NCBI GenBank assembly: GCA_010405405.1
Contig: MU004243.1
Coordinates: 553,340 to 617,339 of the forward strand
Direction of reading: 5' to 3'
DNA length: 64,000 bases
Origin: Microthyrium microscopicum
Lineage: Eukaryota > Ascomycota > Dothideomycetes > Microthyriales > Microthyriaceae
Within the stretch, counting starts at the first letter, position 1, and every line of letters begins with the position of its first letter. Shown piece by piece: positions 44,334-56,300 of this stretch. The notes below the pieces were generated by a model. That model saw only the letters and a program-made list of their open reading frames with translations, was not told the origin of the DNA and did no database searches. The translations under genes were made by a program, and so were the position numbers.

Positions 44334-47233
44334 TTTGAGTTGTGGGAAAGGGCGCTGTGTTTGGAAAGGGTCGTCATCGACACTTTTACAGTATTCCCCT
44401 CCTCAGGTCGATGATGTTGCGTTCTTTAGTTACAGCGGAATCAACACAGTCCTATAGCAGAAGGATAAACTGAAAGAGGAATAGGTGGCATTGCGAAATC
44501 CCCTCCAACATCACCGCTGCGGTGTCCAAAAACAGTTATTGCCAGATCGTAGTACCAAAACATAGAATAGTCCCTTCTAGCAGAATCGCCAGCCTGCCAA
44601 GCCATGCGATATCAAACCATTGCGATCGGTTACCGCCATAATTGTGAAAAAGTCCGATCAATACGCACGTGAGTTATACGATATCCCGATAATCCTGGCC
44701 GGTGATTATTCAAAGAGTGCATGGCTACATCCTGCTGCAAATCTGCATCTCAGCCTCCCACTCTGACAGATTTGCAAGGGAGGAGTCAGCATGGACAAAT
44801 ATTTTGGACCTGCGGTATCGTTTGCCAAGTTTTATTTTGGGAGATGGGCTTTTTGCTCTGCGCCTACTACTGCTCTGCGCACGGCTTTGAGATTGGTATT
44901 TTCATCATTGAAATGTTGTCCTGAATTGTCGTAGTGAACTGTGAGTGTGACACTGCCAACGTGCGTCTAGTGGCTAGCGGGACGGTTGACAGGCGCCATG
45001 GTTTAGCCGTTGTCACGGAGGGAGATGTTTCATGCTTTGAGTAGTTGGATGAAATGATTGCGGTAGTTGTAAGAAAGAATCACTGAGATAACAATGAAAT
45101 GTGCGAGATTTTGCTACATACAACCTACCTTATGGGGAGTATGAAAAAGTGGCCTACGAACTCCGAAGTGGGAGTATCAAGGGAGTAGCTATGGCGCGGC
45201 AGAGCAGTGGGGCACTCGCCAGTTATTGCTTTCCGACAGCACTTCATCTTGATCCCTTCAACCTCACTTCTTGCAGCCTCCGAGTCGCTACCATCAAAAC
45301 CAATGGCGCTTCACGCGCAAACCGACAAAGATAATTTGTCAATGTTCGACCACCTTCATAGTAGGTACCGATAGAACGGTGACGAGGAAAAAGCATCATA
45401 CGCGGTCAGAGAAAGGGCCAACGGCTAAAGCTACAACAACCCAAAATGGACCTCCCTTTCTATCCCTGGTCAAAACGTCTCGCTTGCCAGTCCGACTGTC
45501 CAATAGAGAATCGATCAAGGGGCAAATTGCTCGTACTGACCTCTTTTCTGGGCTGTGGACGATACAAATCCTTGTACAATGGCACATCCTAGACCAAACA
45601 CTTATGCAACTGTCAACTTCGGCTGCTGGACCGAACCAAAACTTCTGCACTCAAGATCTTTTCACGTTGTCGCTTAACGATCGGCTTGATGCACACGCTG
45701 CACTAAGCCTTGAAGACCGTTGTGAGACCATCATTCTAGCCTGGTCCGGGGCGACGTTGGGCTGATACTCTCCTGCTTTCTTCACTCTTGGGGTTGTGAG
45801 GCTTGCGTTTGGTCGTTGCCCTTTCATCCCTTCCCATGCACGCTTGTTTATCCAGTTGAATGGTACCGGAATTTCTCTATCCTTTTCTTCGAGTCGCGGT
45901 TTGATAGTAACGGCTGTCAGTGCCATCAATTGCTTCTGCAAGCCATTGTGTTTCAAACCTCGAGTTCATGAGTCTTGAGCTACACATGGCTGCAGCTTGT
46001 CAATCGGCCGCCTCCAGACGCCACCACCTGCCAAACGTCCTCCACGATTCCTCAATGCACACCTGTCAAACCAGGATATCTGCATGCTTTGGGATTTTCT
46101 CGTGCATGCAGAAGAGCTGTGACTAGAGTACGATATGCCTCTTGTTTCTAGCTTTTCGGATGTCTTGCCGATCATCCGCCTGCAAACCTTTACCCAGTTC
46201 AGATCATGTGTGATTTTGCTCCTATCACTAACTCATTTGACAGGCTAAAGCTATAGCACAAAGTTTCGTCAAAGACAACTGAAAATAGCAGTGTGCAGCG
46301 GTTTGTAGATCTGCTTTGCGCGGCGTGCGCGGATAATGCTCACGTCCGACGTCTGTCATCATATTTATCAAGTCACATTACTTGACTCGACCTGAAACTG
46401 TAGAAAGGGAGAACAAGCAAATCTGGTTAAATTCGGACACTTCTCCTGTCATTCAAAACGAGAATAAGTTTTAGAAACCCTTTGGCCGGTAAGAGGCTTT
46501 GCTTCAAGTCACCGTTATCACAGATGGCTTAGAACACTACTGCATGTCAACCAAAATGGATACAAATCAATCACTCCGGGGTTTATCTTCAAGGGTTGAT
46601 GCAAAACTAACACCATACACCTGGATCCAGAACAAATGTCAAGGGTCTCTCTTAATACTGGTTGGCGGAGAATCCGAGTTCAGAGACACCAAGCTCTTAT
46701 CCGAATCCGGTATCCTGGTCAGCCATTCGGTGGGAAAGACCTCAAAGAGCAAACTTGCGACAGTAGATATTCTCACCTTCCGTAAAGTCCGACATTTCTA
46801 ATTTCGTAATAATCCATTCTACGCTATTTGGACTTTCAATTGGCCGCACTAGTGCCATAAGCAGGACTTTTGCTTAATGCTGACATCTTGCTAAGCCACG
46901 CATTTTCTAGAGCATGGCATGTCAATCCTTTCAAAGCCTCCAACGTATCAAAACAACATGGAAAGGTACAATTAGTCTCTCCACCTTATATATCCGCTTG
47001 CCAACTCCTTGATAAAACGCCTGTCTACAACAACTAGCAAGGAAAACTGCTATCTTCCATTCGGTTTCTGTTAGTCTCACTTCTCTCAACGCCACTGTTT
47101 AAACATACAACATCTCCCAAATTTGCATACTCGCCTACGAACCCCCCTTGCAAGGAGCCCGTTCGAACCCGGCTCCACACAGCAACTCGCAGTCTCGTAG
47201 CGAGAACAGTACAGTAGTTATTGGGCCACATAT
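44334..47233. other. 2.9-kb stretch without a supported gene
   Basis: Frames of 60-164 codons occur in both directions, but none has a domain, signal peptide or splice partner I can defend. A palindrome around GTTCGAAC with flanking GAGCC/GGCTC arms lies at 47155-47175. The right end is the upstream region of the C2H2 gene. Confidence 0.5.
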
Positions 47234-48224
47234 ATGACTTGCGAAATGTCGTTCTGTGCCTTTCAGTCTCCTCTACCTTTTCCGTTATCTCTCCCTCATC
47301 ACGAGTCCATTCCCATAAGGCTCCCCTCTATAGACTTTTTCTCCTCCCCAGAACTACCACCCACCCCACCGGATTCGCTGCCATCATTGTCACACAACAT
47401 GAATCCAAACGGTAGCAGGATACCGTACTCTACATACCCATCACAAGGCTACCTCCCACACAGCCAACAAGTGCCTAGCGACGCATACCACACTTCTCTA
47501 CCATCTCACCAACTACCCCAATGGAGCCATCCTCAGTACAACACACAAGGCTATGAAGTCCCATCACAACCATCCCAACAGCCGCAAATGTGGCTTCCCA
47601 TGCCACTAATGCCCACCCACCAACTCCAACAACATTCGCCATACGACCACCACCACCATCACCAGCAGTATGCCATGCACTCACCCCTCAACGACTCAGG
47701 CACACGTACCGAGCGGTCTCACAGCTTAGCCACCACATCCATATCCTCCGGCATACCATCGCCCGAAGCATCACCGCGCACTGGCCCACGCGCAGAATCA
47801 CCAGGCCACGCAGATCTCAACATGTACGGCTTCATGAACCCAGAAGGCACATGGAGCTGTGCATACCCAGGCTGTACGAGCCGCGCAGTGTTTACGCGCG
47901 GATGTGATCTTCGGAAACATCATAAGAGACATACGAAGAGCTTCTTTTGCAGATATCCGGGCTGCTCGCAGGCGTCGGGCGGTGGGTTCTCGAGTAAGAA
48001 GGATTTGGCTAGACATGAGGCGAAGCATAATCCGGGGGTTGTTTGTGAGTGGGGTGGTTGTGATCGGATATTTAGTCGGGTGGATAATATGGTAAGTTGA
48101 CGCTCTTATTTTTGAGATGATTTGTGGGAGTGAGTGCTAATAGGTGTGACAGAGAGATCATGTTAAGAGGATACATCTCAAGAGCCATCGTAGTCCTGGG
48201 AAGGGCTCATCGAGTGCGATGTAG
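47234..48224 (+). CDS. C2H2 zinc-finger protein
   Basis: Two exons, 47234-48091 and 48153-48224 (930 nt, 309 aa), with a 61-bp intron. The N-terminal two thirds is Pro/Ser/Gln/His-rich (including HHHHHQQ). Three C2H2 fingers follow: CAYPGCTSRAVFTRGCDLRKHHKRH, CRYPGCSQASGGGFSSKKDLARHEAKH (long linker between Cys and His) and CEWGGCDRIFSRVDNMRDHVKRIH. The last finger is completed by exon 2, which confirms the intron. The protein ends at SHRSPGKGSSSAM. It is probably a DNA-binding regulator. The start is uncertain: an in-frame ATG at 47399 (NPNGSRIPYS) is an alternative that would drop 55 residues. Confidence 0.83.
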
Positions 48225-50382
48225 ATGTGTCAAGTCGAAGTGGTTTAATGAAGTGGTTGTACTATCAAAGATGGCTATTGTTCACATCAATTCATAGAAG
48301 CATCAGGAATCATTTCCGCGGGTTTTTCTTATTTTATTTGTTTGACATCAAGCAGCATTAGCATGCACAGCGGATGGAGTATTTACACCATTTTGGGATC
48401 ACAAGAATATCTTGAGATCTCAGGAGGGAAGCATTATCATTATTTTATCATCATATAGGGGCACAACTACAATTTAGCCCAAAGCCGACCAAATTTCGCT
48501 ATAAACAGCAAAAGCTTTGGTAGAACAACTCAAATACTACACAAGAGTCAAGAGAAACAAAAATCTTAATCCCCAATCTCGGTATTACCGCGACCATGCC
48601 TAATTCTGTTCAACCTACGTGTTCTGTCTCTCGCTTCAACTTCCAGATTCTCACACGCGATATCTCCGTGCACTAACTCATTCCGGTTCAATGAGCTTTT
48701 TTGATACCATAACATCATCTCCCTGTCTTGTCATCTTCAACTTTTAACTAGTTACAGTTTACCTTTTTCGCCCCTTGATCCCCAGTAGTGACTGTACCTA
48801 TTCTCGGGCATCTCCCAGGCTAATATTCATGCACTGTGAGCAATGCAACAACAGGGGACCCAAGAGCCCATCCTCCCAACACAGGCATCCCGACCGTCGA
48901 TCCGGCAAGGCTGAGCAGCCTCGTCACTGGCTGTGTGGAGTGGGGGACGTTTTTTTGGGGGCACAGACTGGTTTGCCTTTTGAGTTTGACAAGGTAGGGA
49001 TTCCTGGTATTTTATGCCTGGTTAAGAGGTTCCGGTGCTTTTCGGCGGAGGAGTTAGCGTGCTGTCAGCAATAAGTCAGATGGCAGAGCCTCCGAGGTAG
49101 CATCTATTGTGTCGGAGGTTCGGGGTTGGTGGGTTGTAGGCTGTGGGGAGATACGTGAAATGGGGCTTGGCGGGTTGGGTGATGTGGGTTTATTTTGGTA
49201 GGATGTTTGATGGTGATGGGTAAGCAGGTTGGCTTTTATAGACTTCGGGATGTTGGGTATTGTGTTGTTGGCATCACAGCCTTGCAGGGATCGGGTGGCC
49301 GATGAAGTTCATTGTTGTTGCCTTCGTTTGATCCATACCTGGAGGTTTGGTTGTGGTTTTGGAAATGCGGCATCAATGAGTGAGAATAGATTTTTGCCAT
49401 TCGCTAGACACTTACTTATATCGTGCCACAATAGCTACCTACCATAGCGCGCGAGGGGGACTTATACAAATGATCGTAGGGGAATCTTAGGCAAGAACGA
49501 ATCACTTCAGCATGTTATGATTGTTTTTATTCTTCATAATTATGCTTTCATCATCGTAACAATAATGTCTGCATAGCTTTAATTAGCAAAGGGGGAGAAT
49601 TAGTAAATTTGTGTACTAAATCCTCATACGATGATTTCTATAACTCCCCCCTCCACGCTATGGTACTTGTTCGACTTAGAACAAATAGCAGGCCATGGTT
49701 CTTGTGGTTTCGACAAGAACCAAATGTCGCGATAAGACATATCCACAACTTCAGCGGCTCGAACCTATTGAAAGGGAAATGAAGAGACTGGAAATGACAA
49801 TTTTAGTCTCTGAAGAATGAAACAGCATGTTCATGATTTTGAGCGAGATTGGTTGAAGCCGAAGAAGCCGGAGAGGAAAAAGGATACATGAATACCACAA
49901 AGAAGAGACGCTTCGGCCCCTATAGACTTATCCTACTAGATATTAAGCAGTGTATTCCAGAAGGCTCGAAGAGATCGTGAAGGAATGCAGATCAAATCTT
50001 CGGTTCTCAAGATGAGGTATATTTCCACCTCAAAAGCAAAATGCAGGCAGTCACTGGCCACAGGTTGACCTCAATGACCTGAAATGAGTTTGGAGGTGGT
50101 TTAGTTCTAGCCTTCTTAGCATTTACTACCTCCGCGCGAAGGTAAGAGGTTGTCTCTTTCACTGCCGGCGCAAGTGATGCGCCTACCTATCCTCGACTAC
50201 TCAGTCAACCGCCTTCGTTCCGATTGTTATAAGATCTCCAATCTCTCATAACACCTCTTACAAGTCCTCATTACATATACTTCCCATCCTCCTCTCTAGT
50301 CCTCGAAGAATCAGATCATCCTCCACTTTGTTTCAGCTTCTCAGCAAACTTCATCTGGTACGCGACGAGTCCCATATTCGAA
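48225..50382. other. 2.2-kb intergenic region
   Basis: No supported gene. The last 200 bp before 50383 is C/T-rich and reads as promoter and leader of the kinase gene. The rest shows only short frames. Confidence 0.55.
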
Positions 50383-51926
50383 ATGGCCGATCGTGCACCA
50401 GAGAACGGACAGCCAGAGAGCAAGCAATCATCCTCTGATCCCGGACTAAATCATCAGCAACTGGTTCAACTTTCGCCTCACGCTACTGTAACTCAACTAT
50501 CTCCACCTCAACTTACGGCGCCTATTTGGAACGGTCCTAAGTCGCCTACTGGGCTCAGAAATGCAGAGCGTTCTACAGAGGAGAACCTTTACAATCTCTT
50601 GGATTGGCCTCCACAGGCACCCGATGTTTCGTTGTCAGATATATTCAAAGCTGCAGCCTCAATGCCAATAATCGGACGTGGGGGTACGAGTATTGTGTAT
50701 AACTATAATGGCATGGCGTACAAAAACACCGACGAGCAGGAATGGGGCATGTTTATGAAAGCCGGAGATTGTGCGATTAAGCCAATAGGACAGGTCAAAA
50801 AGATAATGAAGGGTCCTACAAAGCCCGGAATTCGCCAAGCAGGATCCGTCGTTACAAATGGTATTCTCATGGAGCTTGGAATGCCTTTCAAGAGCCGAGA
50901 AGTCCCAGACGAGCAACTCGAGGCTACAAAGAATGAGCTCATATCATTGATTCAGCGACTACACCAGGAACAAAACATGATTCATGGCGATATTAAGCCC
51001 GAAAACTTCATTCGGTGTCAAGACGGTAGAATACGGCTTTGCGACTTTGGCTCTGCGAGATCGCTAGACGGAGACTTGAATCTCGACGCCTGGGAAGGTG
51101 ACGGAGGAACTGAAGGGTTCGTACCTTTCAATCGGAGTATGTTTGATGGGGCCACACCACCAACTCCCGAATGTGTAAGTACTGATTGAATGACTCATCT
51201 TGTGTTTCCCTCAGTCTTGAGAGACTTCCGACCTAGCGGTTCCAATTTTGCTTGCCTTTAGCGAAGACGATGAAGTTGCCTTCTGGGCCAATTTAGGTTC
51301 AGAGTTAACGAGCAGAAAACCTTACGCTAACAAACCTTCAGGATATGTGGGCATTGGCAATGGCGATCTGGGAGATGTATACAAAGAAAAGCGCTCGGAG
51401 CTTCTATCAGGAAAATCCAGATAAAACCGCTGAAGATCTCTATAGGGAACAGGCGATGGTTGACATTGACTTGATTCAAGACCAAGCTACCCGTCGATTG
51501 GTTAGACGGATGCTAAATGATGGTGGTGCGCCACTGAGAGATGACACTCCACCACCGGAGTCTACACTGCCACCTGAGGAAGAAAAGCTCAACAAAGACA
51601 TCATCAACAAGGGTACTCGGGAGTCGTCTGGCCTCGTAGAAGACACACCCGATAAACCTGTCACGGCACTCGCTGAATCTGAGGATATCGTCGAGAATAT
51701 CGCTGAGGACTTGACCGAGCCTGTGGAATCTATGCTTACGCCAGCCGCCAAGCGTAAAGAGCCTGACAGCGACGCTGCTAAGCACTCTGCAGAAGCCATA
51801 GCTGAGCCAGCTGCCAAGCGGATGAAAATCAACAACATCGATGCTCACGTCTTTGGCATTGAAAAAGCGATTTCTGTATCAAACGAGCCAGCCAAACTAG
51901 TCGCGGAGACACCCGTGGTGGAGTAA
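50383..51926 (+). CDS. Protein kinase-like protein with C-terminal basic motifs
   Basis: Two exons, 50383-51174 and 51342-51926 (1377 nt, 458 aa). The 167-bp intron is GTAAGT..CTTCAG in phase 0. Kinase marks: glycine loop IGRGGTSIVY (97-106), candidate ATP-binding lysines K114 or K133, catalytic loop HGDIKPEN (201-208; HGD in place of HRD), DFGSA (221-225), then the helix DMWALAMAIWEMY (from 265). Fungal lineage-specific kinase families often use HGD. The C-terminal 120 residues are acidic, with two similar basic motifs (AAKRKEPDSD and AAKRMKINN) that may act as a bipartite nuclear signal. The core catalytic residues are present, so activity is plausible. Substrate unknown. Confidence 0.78.
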
Positions 51927-52613
51927 TCTATGTTAGCGAGGTCCCGTCAAATCAGCAAGCTGCACAAGTCGTTCTGGCTGGAGCACCCGCAGACGATGCG
52001 CCAATGTTGTCGTCCTGAACTTGAAGATGAACATCACCAGAGATGAAGCGTTTTGTGCAGGCGAGAGTTTGACCGCAATGGTGGTGACAGATACCAGGTG
52101 GAATGGTGCATGTTCAGTGAACAAAGCGGCAAGGAAGCCAATGATATTGACTAATGGTCAACGATGTGGAACTTAAGCGCGATATAAACTTGCTGAGGCA
52201 CTAGGAGTAATGCGCTTTAGCTAACAAATCGAAATGTTACTGTTGTTGCTCTCTCACATGGTGACTACATCAATCAGGTACTACCTGGAGCAGTTGTATT
52301 CGTATAGTGTTGCGCTAAGCTATATGGTTCTTTCCCAGATAATGAACTATCCGATGACCTGATGGACTTGATATACCGATATAAAGGTTGTAAGACTCAG
52401 GACTTGCGACATCTCAACGATGGGATGAAGTTGAAAGGCAAGCCTTCGCTGAATTAGGCAGGAGTATGCGGTACAACGCGACGCGACGCCAGTTGTTTTT
52501 TCATGTGGGACAGAGGTGCAGTATACGACGTCTTTGTATAGAAGCTGCTTTTCGGTAATTCATGTTGATTGCGTATTCACTAGTGATCTTCGGCTAGGTA
52601 GTCTGAAGGCACC
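51927..52613. other. Intergenic region between the kinase and F-box genes
   Basis: 687 bp with no supported gene. It holds the 3' flank of the kinase gene and the promoter of the F-box-like gene. Confidence 0.6.
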
Positions 52614-54475
52614 ATGAGCGCTATGCATTCCGCGCTCAGAATCCGCGAAATACAGCTACTAATCATAGATCAAATAGTAGGGGATGCATTCGAAACGAAC
52701 GAAAAACTCAATTTAAGCCAACATCGCACTGTACTCTCATTTGCCTTGTGTTGCAATGATTTTTGGCGAGCCGCATTGCCAACATTATGGAGAACAGTGC
52801 CTTCACTCCTGTCTGTTATCAAAACCTTTCCTTCAACGCTATGGGAAGATGTCGAATCGCAGTTGATCCGCGAGCCACAAACACCCATCTATGAAACCTA
52901 CGACTTATCAGAAAATGACTCTATGTTTGCCGATGACGATGTTAGTCACCTGGACTATCAGCAGTATCAATTAGTGAGCCAAGCACTTTCGTTGGCTAAC
53001 TTAGTTCAAAAATACTGATATAATCCCAGGTTTTTATACGGGACATCAACAAAGAAGACTGGTCTCGATTTCAAGCGCACGCACAGTACGTTCGTAAGCT
53101 TACTCTCGTTCAAGGTGTTCAGGGATTTTCCTTAACAGATCATGAGCTCACCCATCCACGGATCAATGACAAGGTCTTCGGGCAGATGGCCAGATGGTGT
53201 CCAGCTACAAACTGGTTCCCAAAGCTAGAAACTCTTGTTGTTCCTTCAGGCACACACTTGGATCTGCTACCTGCGCGTAGCTTGATTCATAGTAACGTCA
53301 AGTCCTTTGTCTGGAATTCAACTATGGCATTCGAGGCAGAGGACGAATATGATCAAGAGGCGCAGGCATTTGCGGACATTCGAAGGGAATCTGCGCTCAA
53401 AGGCTTTCTTGACACACTCTCCTGGCTATCACCCAACCTCAGTACAATAGACATCACAACTTACAGAATTGAAAACTACGTCGCTCCTATGGTCAATCTT
53501 CTCACGAGTAGAAAGATCGAGAAGCTAAAACTTTGGCATAGGCCACTAGAGGACGAAGAGCTTATACTGGCTATAGCTCGATCGCCATTGCGCTTGCTTG
53601 CCTGCGGGCTATCAACTTCGATGGCCTGGTATACTGTGGTTGGACCTCGCGGAGAACTGGGTATGCCTAGTCTAACATCTGCCACTTTGATGGTCGCCGA
53701 CTTGGTCATCATTAGCACATTCTTGTCAATCCTGGCCAATGCGAATATGCTTCGCGTCCTGCAAGTCTACTGTAAACACGAGCCATCGTGCAAAGAATTT
53801 CGAGATTTCCTGGACTTTGAGATCAAGCGCACGGAGCCCCATCAGCTTCAAACCTTTCACATGATGAGGGAATCCGCATTTGGTCGCGATTACTCGCCGT
53901 CGAGTATTTCAAAAGCCGAAAGGCGTCGATTGAGGATTTCATTGACGAACTTCTTCTCATCTCGACCGAGCTTGACGGACGTTGCCATACAAGGCATACC
54001 ACAGGCTTTTATGGAATCGATCGACAGGGGTCTTTTAGAGCAAATCACCTCTTCGCTCCCTCGCATAGAAAAACTTGATTTACGGATATATGTGGAACCT
54101 CATGAACAACATGAAAAGCACCTAGACCTAGGGGACGTTGTGCGGCTATGCAACTATCGCCCTAGTCTTCGATATCTAGCACTCTCTGGAGTTGACTGTT
54201 CCAAGATTCCATCGAAATCTTTCCCAAAAGTCAAACTTCGGCATCTAAGACTGGTTGGTGCGTATATCGATCAAGGTGAAGAAGAGGATTTTGTCAGGTT
54301 TTGCATCGACTATTTACCTCTTCTTGAATATATCACAAGTCCACCATGGAAATTGGGGGAACAGTGGACGGAAATGGCAATTCGCGAGTGGATATCTATA
54401 AGTGAGAAGCTACCTTGCTACACACCTAATTGCTTGAATGATCAAGAGCGACTGGATGAGAAGGAAGAGGAATGA
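52614..54475 (+). CDS. F-box/leucine-rich-repeat-like protein
   Basis: Two exons, 52614-52973 and 53030-54475 (1806 nt, 601 aa), with a 56-bp intron in phase 0. The N terminus has an F-box-like helix set (IREIQLLIIDQIVG..LSFALCCNDFWRAALPTLWRTVPS). Next comes the segment typical of fungal F-box proteins (FIRDINKEDWSRFQAHAQYVRKLTL), then irregular leucine-rich repeats (FPKLETLVVPS, PNLSTIDITTY, LPRIEKLDLRIYV, YRPSLRYLALSGVD, KLRHLRLVGAYI). The C terminus is acidic. Such proteins usually recruit targets to an SCF ubiquitin ligase. Target unknown. Confidence 0.75.
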
Positions 54476-55272
54476 AATAATAATAGACGTGTCGAATTGA
54501 GATTCAAATCCAGAATTTGAATACTTCTACAGCTGGGGCCTCGATATCTGGACGTGTAGATTGAATCGCTCTCTCTGTGCAACGACTTTATCAAACAAAT
54601 AAGGGTTTCAAAAAAGATGCTCGTGTAGTGGCTTACTTCAGGCAGCCATAGTCGCTCTGCACAAGAGGATCTTGACACTACGTTCAATTTGTGCGTACAT
54701 GACAACGAGAAAAATAACCGGGTCACGCATCGTAGTGAAGGGGGTAGCAGGCCTAGAGTAGATAGCGTCTAGTATCGGACATTGTTGACAGCCAAAAGCT
54801 ATGTGTAATGAATATGAACTGGACGCAGCCTTGCTGCCAACAACAATTTCTCTTCCCAAACAGCAATCTGCATGTACACTTCATAAGCAAGTCACTCCCG
54901 GGTAGTGTTAGTATCAGGTCTCTCAAGAATTTATCAACCCAAACTCGCAAGCGGACATATGGAAAGCTGGTCGCGAATTCATCGTCATCGATTGGAAGCC
55001 ACATCGGCTGAGTGTTGTGAGACGTCTAAGCTCAATTGCATACCATGGCAGGTCACCCCGAAGGAATCTCCATGTTCTCCCGCGAGCAGGAAAAAGAATT
55101 CACTAGAGCTAGTCAACGAAGAGGAATATTGAGTGGACGGAATGTGGAGGGAGCTGCTGTGTTTGTTCAAAGGTTTTGATGATTTCATTGATTCTCAAAC
55201 AAGCCTGATCATTGCCAGACGATGCATAATTTTTCATCTAACCCATCAACCGTAACTCCCAAAGCTAGTCGT
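54476..55272. other. Spacer between convergent F-box-like and RPS11 genes
   Basis: 797 bp of 3' flanks with no supported gene. Confidence 0.6.
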
Positions 55273-55947
55273 CTAGAACTTGTTGAACTGCTTGACCATT
55301 TTGCCAGTTCGAGGAAGCACACGGAGGACGTTGAATCGGACCTAATCCCAGGTTAGTCGACATATAAAATTCTGACATTCCTTCATAAACATACAGTCTT
55401 GCTCAATGGCCGACATTGACCAACGGTAACGCGATCGCCTTCTTCCACACGGAACGCTGGACTGACGTGGGCAGCCAAGTTCTTGTGACGCTTCTCGTAA
55501 CGGGCGTATTTAGGAATGAAATGGAGGTATTCGCGACGGATGATGATGGTACGGTGCATCTTGGCGGAGACAACGACGCCGGTGAGGATACGACCGCGGA
55601 TAGAGACAAGGCCGGTGAAAGGGCACTTCTTGTCTGTATAAGTTGTTAGTCCCTCCTTTTGTCCATTCAATTGCGCGCGATCGCATGCGCATATCCAGAA
55701 ACCATACCGATGTAAGAGCCATCAATGGCAGTCTTGGGAGTTCGGAATCCCAAGCCAACGTCCTTGTACCATCTTCGTCCTCCCTTTCCAGCACGCTTTG
55801 CTTTGCCAGCGGTAGCCTTGTGGTTGAGGAAGATGTGAGGTTGTTTCTGTCATTCGGTTAGAACCAACCCTCCACTAAGCTCCAAAAGTGCGATTTCGAA
55901 CGGACCTGGAAAGCACGCTCACTTTGGACAGTGAGTTCGGTCGCCAT
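55273..55947 (-). CDS. RPS11: 40S ribosomal protein S11 (uS17)
   Basis: Four exons: 55906-55947, 55708-55846, 55395-55633, 55273-55341 (489 nt, 162 aa). The chain starts [20 protein letters not shown] and contains [33 protein letters not shown]. It continues through [23 protein letters not shown] and ends [15 protein letters not shown]. All of this is characteristic of eukaryotic uS17. The protein sits in the small subunit body near 18S helices. The first exon codes only 14 residues, a common layout for fungal ribosomal protein genes. The gene is divergent from SPC7 across 353 bp. Confidence 0.96.
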
Positions 55948-56300
55948 GATTGTGTTTGTTGAGTATCAGGCGAATTGGGTGGATGGCGCTGTTTTTCGAA
56001 ATGACCTTGACACTCAAATTCGTCAAAGTGGTTGGAACAAGTGGGAGGTGCAGAGCAGTGGGCCGGATTAACTAATAATCCGGCGGCAGGGATCTGGACT
56101 CGGAGTTTCGGGAAGGAGCTTCGGATGCTGGTGGCTGGGATCTTTCCGTCTTGGCACATGGCTCAGAAACGCTAGTCTCAACTGGGTAACCTTGTAAACA
56201 AACATCAATCGCCTCCTTCGTCTCAACAAACCGCGGGTCTTCACAAACACACTGACGTGCCAAACTTTCCAACTTCAGTCGTGGTTCCCAATTTCTCACC
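55948..56300. promoter_or_regulatory. Bidirectional promoter of RPS11 and SPC7
   Basis: 353 bp between divergent starts of a ribosomal-protein gene and a kinetochore gene. No specific site was identified. Confidence 0.5.

Noticed and set aside
45271-45765. 164-codon plus-strand frame in the 44.3-47.2 kb gap
   Set aside because: No recognisable domain, no signal peptide or flanking splice signals. Overlapping frames on the other strand are equally long.
47155-47175. GAGCC..GTTCGAAC..GGCTC looked like a tRNA T arm
   Set aside because: Neither strand forms a 5-bp stem around a 7-nt loop, and there is no D arm, anticodon arm or acceptor partner. It is a simple palindrome.
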